From an uncultured Acidobacteriota bacterium (GTDB lineage: Bacteria > Acidobacteriota > Thermoanaerobaculia > UBA5066), in the NCBI GenBank assembly GCA_903845115.1, contig CAIMWE010000169.1:1-58381 (forward strand): a stretch of DNA of 58,381 nucleotides, in the 5' to 3' direction. Position 1 is the first letter of the stretch. Every line of letters starts with the position of its first letter. Below, one piece after another: positions 55,087 to 58,381 of this stretch. A model generated the notes under the pieces. That model was not told the origin of the DNA. It saw nothing but the letters and a program-made list of their open reading frames with translations, and did no database searches. The position numbers and the translations under genes were made by a program.

Positions 55087-55959
55087 ATGACCACAGTGAA
55101 GACCACCAGCATCGAACGATTCCTGCCAGTCGGTGCGGCTCTCGCGACGGGGCTGCTGCTCGCGTTCGGGGGCGGGAGCGCGCTGGCGCAGACGGGCTCC
55201 GGCGCGTCCGTCGCGGCCACCGGCGGACCGCCCGGCGCCGAGGCGCGCGCCCTCGCCGACAAGCTCGCGAACCCGATCGCCAACCTGATCTCGGTGCCGT
55301 TCCAGTTCAACTACGACCGCGGCATCGGTCAGGATCAGGAAGGGCACGTGTGGTCGATGAGGTTCCAGCCGGTCATTCCATTGACGGTCAACAAGGAGTG
55401 GAACTACATCGTCCGGCCGATCGTGCCGGTCGAGTGGGTGCGCGACGTCAACGGCTTCAGCGGCACCGGAGTCGGTCCGATCGCCGTCGAGACGTTCTTC
55501 TCGCCGAACCGGAGCGACGACCTCATCTGGGGCGTGGGGCCGTACCTGTCGTTCCCGTCGGCGTCCGGCCCCGAGTACGGCAGCAAGCAATGGGGCGCCG
55601 GCGTCAGCTTCGTCGCCCTGTTGCGCCCCGGAGCGTGGACGATCGGCCTGCTCGGCTACCAATCGTGGAATGCCGGCGGATCCGAGATTGCCGGCACGAC
55701 CAACACGACGTACTGGCAGCCGGTCGTCGCCTACGTGACCAAGAACGCGTGGACCTTTTCGCTGAACACCGAGTCGAGCTACAACTGGGATGTGCACCGG
55801 GCGTCCAACCCGATGAATTTCATCGTGTCGAAGCTCCTCTACCTCGACAAGCTGCCGGTGTCGTTCTCGCTCGGTGCCCGCTATTACCTGTCCAGCACGC
55901 CGGGCGGCGCCGAAGGCTGGGGCGGCCGCGCCACGGTCACATTCGTGTTCCCGAAGTGA
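55087..55959 (+). CDS. outer-membrane beta-barrel, transporter family
   Basis: 290 residues with a signal peptide ending near ALAQT. LADKLANPIANLISVPFQFN, then alternating amphipathic strands (RFQPVIPLTV, NYIVRPIVPVEWV, GAGVSFVALLRPG) and a final aromatic strand ending VTFVFPK with an antiparallel barrel finish. This is the pattern of a widespread outer-membrane family (often labelled transporter or, wrongly, neuromedin U). It sits between two exported amidohydrolases, so it may admit their substrate across the outer membrane. ATG at 55087. Confidence 0.78.
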   Translation: MTTVKTTSIERFLPVGAALATGLLLAFGGGSALAQTGSGASVAATGGPPGAEARALADKLANPIANLISVPFQFNYDRGIGQDQEGHVWSMRFQPVIPLTVNKEWNYIVRPIVPVEWVRDVNGFSGTGVGPIAVETFFSPNRSDDLIWGVGPYLSFPSASGPEYGSKQWGAGVSFVALLRPGAWTIGLLGYQSWNAGGSEIAGTTNTTYWQPVVAYVTKNAWTFSLNTESSYNWDVHRASNPMNFIVSKLLYLDKLPVSFSLGARYYLSSTPGGAEGWGGRATVTFVFPK

Positions 55960-55990
55960 GCGGCCCGGCTCTTGAACTAGAGGAGTCGAA

Positions 55991-57940
55991 ATGAAAGCCA
56001 TCCTCGCTGCCTGCCTCGCCGCCAGCTCGGCCGCAGGTTTCGCTCACGCCCAGACGTCGACGCTGCAGGACTTCACCGCGGCGATGGCACCGCTGCCCGG
56101 CATGACGATCTACACGGCAAAGGAGATCGTCACGATGGATGCCAGCCGCCCGACGGCCACGGCGGTGGCCGTCGTCGGCGAGCGCATCTTCGCCGTCGGC
56201 ACGCTGGAGGGGCTGCAGCGGACCGCGGGTACGCAGCCGTACACCGTCGACCGGACGTTCGCGAACAAGGTGATCACGCCGGGGCTGATCGCCCAGCACA
56301 TGCATCCGGCGCTCGCAGCGCTGACGATGAAGACGGAGATCATCTCCATCGAAGACTGGGTGCTGCCGACCGGCACGATCCCTGGCGTGCGCGACCGCGG
56401 CGGCTACCTCAAGCGGCTGCGTGAAGCGGAGGCGAAGCTCGCCGATCCGGACGCGCTGCTCGTCACCTGGGGATACCACCCGTATTTCCACGGCACGCTA
56501 ACCCGCAAGGACCTCGACGCAATCAGCGCGCGACGCCCGATCTTGCTCTGGCACCGCTCCGTGCACGAGTTCGTCCTGAACACGCCGGCGCTCGCGAAGT
56601 ACGGCCTCGACGCCGCGTTCATCGCGAAGCAGGCGGCGAGCGCGCAGAAGATGATGGTCCTCGCCGACGGACACTTCTGGGAACAGGGCATGTTCCCGAT
56701 CCTGCCGCAGATTTTGCCGGCGTTCGCGACCCCCGAGCGGCTGCGCGGCGGCCTCGAGTTCATGAAGACGTATGTGCACGCGAACGGCATCACCGCCATC
56801 TGCGACCCGGGCGCGGTACCGGTCAAGGCACTGCAGGATGCGCAGAACGCCGTGTTCGGCGGCGCCGACACGCCGTTCCACGACTACCTGATCGCCGACG
56901 GCAAGACGATGGGCGAGCGCTTCGGCGCCGGCGACCTCATCGGGGAGACCGAAAAGCTGTACGTACTCGGTTCGGGAAACACGTCATACCTGACCAAGCA
57001 GGCGAAGCTCTTCGCCGACGGCGCGATCTTCTCGCAGAACATGCAGCTGAGGGACGGCTATCTCGACGGTCACAAGGGCAGCTGGATGATGGATCCCGAC
57101 CTGTTCGCCAAGGTCTTCCGGAAGTACTGGGAGGCCGGGTGGCAGATCCACGTCCACCAGAACGGCGACGCCGGCCTCGACATGCTGCTGGACAGCCTCG
57201 AGGACAACATGCGCCGGACGCCGCGGTACGACCATCGGACAGTCGTCGTGCACTTCGGCTTCTCGGCCAAGGACCAGGTCGAGCGTATCAAGCGGCTGGG
57301 CGCGATCGTCAGCGCGAACCCGTATTACGTCACGGCGCTGGCCGACAAGTACAGCGAGTCGGGCGTCGGCCCGCAGCGGGCCAACGAGATGGTTCGCCTG
57401 GGCGACATCGAGCGCGCCGGACTCCACTACTCGCTGCACGACGACATGCCGATGGCCCCGTCGCAGCCGCTGCTGCTGATGCACGCCGCCGTGAACCGCA
57501 CGACGTTCTCGGGCCGCGTCGCGGGACCCGACCAGCGCATCAGCCGCGAAGGCGCGCTGCGAGCGGTGACGATCGAAGCCGCCCATTCGCTGCGGCTGGA
57601 GAAGAAAATGGGGAGCATAGAGCCCGGGAAACTCGCGAACTTCACTGTGCTCGACGAAAACCCCGTCACCGTCGCGCCCGATAAGATCAAGGAGATCCGG
57701 ATCTGGGGCACGGTCTACAAGGGTCGCGTGGCCCCGGTGCCGCGTACCGTTGCGGGTCAACGGACCGCGATCGGACCGATCGATCCGTGGCTTCCTTCGG
57801 ACGCCGCTCAGGCGGTCGCCGCGGGCGAAGTCGACGCCGACGGCGGCGCCCACCACACGGGCTGCGAGCTCAATCGCTTCCTCGTCGCGGCGGTCGATCC
57901 GTTGCCCGCGAGCCGCGCCGACGCCCCCGGCACCGACTGA
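55991..57940 (+). CDS. exported amidohydrolase family protein, second copy
   Basis: 649 residues with a signal peptide (ILAACLAASSAAGFAHA). Metal-site motifs: His103 and His105 in GLIAQHMHPAL, IHVHQNGDAGLDMLL, VVHFGF, and LHDDMPMAPSQP. It is only distantly similar to the first amidohydrolase and lacks the Pro-Gly-Phe-x-Glu context, so it is not a recent duplicate. A Cys/His-poor, Ala-rich tail of ~60 residues extends past the normal end. It follows the barrel gene by 31 bases in the same likely operon and shares its CTG/CGC-rich codon use. Confidence 0.85.
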   Translation: MKAILAACLAASSAAGFAHAQTSTLQDFTAAMAPLPGMTIYTAKEIVTMDASRPTATAVAVVGERIFAVGTLEGLQRTAGTQPYTVDRTFANKVITPGLIAQHMHPALAALTMKTEIISIEDWVLPTGTIPGVRDRGGYLKRLREAEAKLADPDALLVTWGYHPYFHGTLTRKDLDAISARRPILLWHRSVHEFVLNTPALAKYGLDAAFIAKQAASAQKMMVLADGHFWEQGMFPILPQILPAFATPERLRGGLEFMKTYVHANGITAICDPGAVPVKALQDAQNAVFGGADTPFHDYLIADGKTMGERFGAGDLIGETEKLYVLGSGNTSYLTKQAKLFADGAIFSQNMQLRDGYLDGHKGSWMMDPDLFAKVFRKYWEAGWQIHVHQNGDAGLDMLLDSLEDNMRRTPRYDHRTVVVHFGFSAKDQVERIKRLGAIVSANPYYVTALADKYSESGVGPQRANEMVRLGDIERAGLHYSLHDDMPMAPSQPLLLMHAAVNRTTFSGRVAGPDQRISREGALRAVTIEAAHSLRLEKKMGSIEPGKLANFTVLDENPVTVAPDKIKEIRIWGTVYKGRVAPVPRTVAGQRTAIGPIDPWLPSDAAQAVAAGEVDADGGAHHTGCELNRFLVAAVDPLPASRADAPGTD

Positions 57941-58029
57941 GCGTCGGCGGTAGCCAGAGCTTCGATTTTCGGATAGCGGTGAGAGGGACGGCCGCACGCC
58001 GGAGGCCTCTCCCGCGAGCGTGGCGCTCT

Positions 58030-58381
58030 TCAGCCGGCAATCCGCGAAGGGAGCGAGAACGAGAACGTCGCTCCCCGATCGAGCTCCCCTTTCGCAAAGA
58101 CGCGGCCGCCGTGGCGCGTGACGATCCGCCGGACGAGAGCGAGACCCACGCCGGTCCCCTCGAACTCGTTGTGCTCATGGAGCCGGTGGAACACACCGAA
58201 GAGCTTGTCGACGTATCTCATGTCGAACCCGACCCCATTATCACGGACCCGGTACACCGACTCGTCGCCCATCACGCTCCCCTCGATCCGGATCTCGGGC
58301 CGCTCGCGCATCGCCGAGAACTTCACCGCGTTCGACAGCAGGTTCTCCCAGACCTGCCCCAGGAGGACGGCGTCGCCGTTG
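58030..58381 (-). CDS. sensor histidine kinase, C-terminal part (cut by window edge)
   Basis: The frame is open to the last base, so the gene starts outside the window. The 116 residues seen are the HATPase domain: VWENLLSNAVKF, RVRDNGVGFDMRYVDKLFG, FEGTGVGLALVRRIV and RGATFSFSLP. The GFDMRYVDKLFGVFHRLH form is typical of phytochrome-like or PAS kinases. Confidence 0.9.
   Translation of the reverse strand, partial: NGDAVLLGQVWENLLSNAVKFSAMRERPEIRIEGSVMGDESVYRVRDNGVGFDMRYVDKLFGVFHRLHEHNEFEGTGVGLALVRRIVTRHGGRVFAKGELDRGATFSFSLPSRIAG

Overview
The window reads as one stretch of chromosome from a GC-rich (roughly 70%) diderm bacterium. It carries a full Tol-Pal set, an LptE-like lipoprotein, the Lgt/LspA lipoprotein enzymes and TonB-type energy transduction. 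An S55 (SpoIVB-like) peptidase beside a DUF2723 membrane protein, an IPTL-CTERM sorted protein, and the strong preference for CTC/GTC/CGG codons fit Acidobacteriota (for example a Thermoanaerobaculia-like lineage). That placement is inference; there is no rRNA here to prove it.

1-10.4 kb (minus strand): a tightly packed operon, mostly joined by 4-base start/stop overlaps. It encodes an S55 peptidase, a secreted beta-propeller protein, an oligopeptide-type ABC binding protein with two permeases, coaD, and a DUF2723 membrane protein. 10.4-15.7 kb (plus): tolQ-tolR-tolA-tolB-pal-cpoB, then rpsT. 15.7-28.7 kb (minus): lptE and leuS, then a chemosensory operon (transglutaminase-like protein, response regulator, cheA, cheW, a 735-residue HEAT-repeat protein, cheR and a 55-codon cheB relic), and upstream of it nusB, ribH, a PfkB-family kinase and a Gfo/Idh/MocA oxidoreductase. 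28.8-34.1 kb (plus): ileS-lspA-lgt-rluD, joining isoleucyl-tRNA charging, lipoprotein maturation and 23S rRNA modification.

34.1-48.8 kb is an accessory region with many repeats. The last 121 bp around the rluD end are duplicated 3.9 kb downstream. Two unrelated sensor kinase genes are each preceded by the same ~160-bp repeat and each ends inside a short GGGGTCAGGTCT-type repeat that supplies its last codons and stop. One of the two kinases is frameshifted in a run of seven G. The region also holds a DUF433/DUF5615 toxin-antitoxin pair, a Ser/Thr kinase-TonB fusion with no ordinary start codon, an OmpA lipoprotein, an ALDH7-type dehydrogenase, a lectin/Ig IPTL-CTERM protein, and remnants of a regulator and a PAS sensor.

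48.8-58.4 kb: glycerol dehydrogenase, a uracil/xanthine permease and a secreted nucleoside-phosphorylase-like protein; a decapitated PIN toxin with its small partner; then an amidohydrolase / outer-membrane protein / amidohydrolase cluster whose CTG/GTG/CGC-rich codon use differs from the core genes, suggesting transfer. The window ends inside a sensor histidine kinase on the minus strand. I see no tRNA, rRNA, CRISPR array, integrase or transposase gene.
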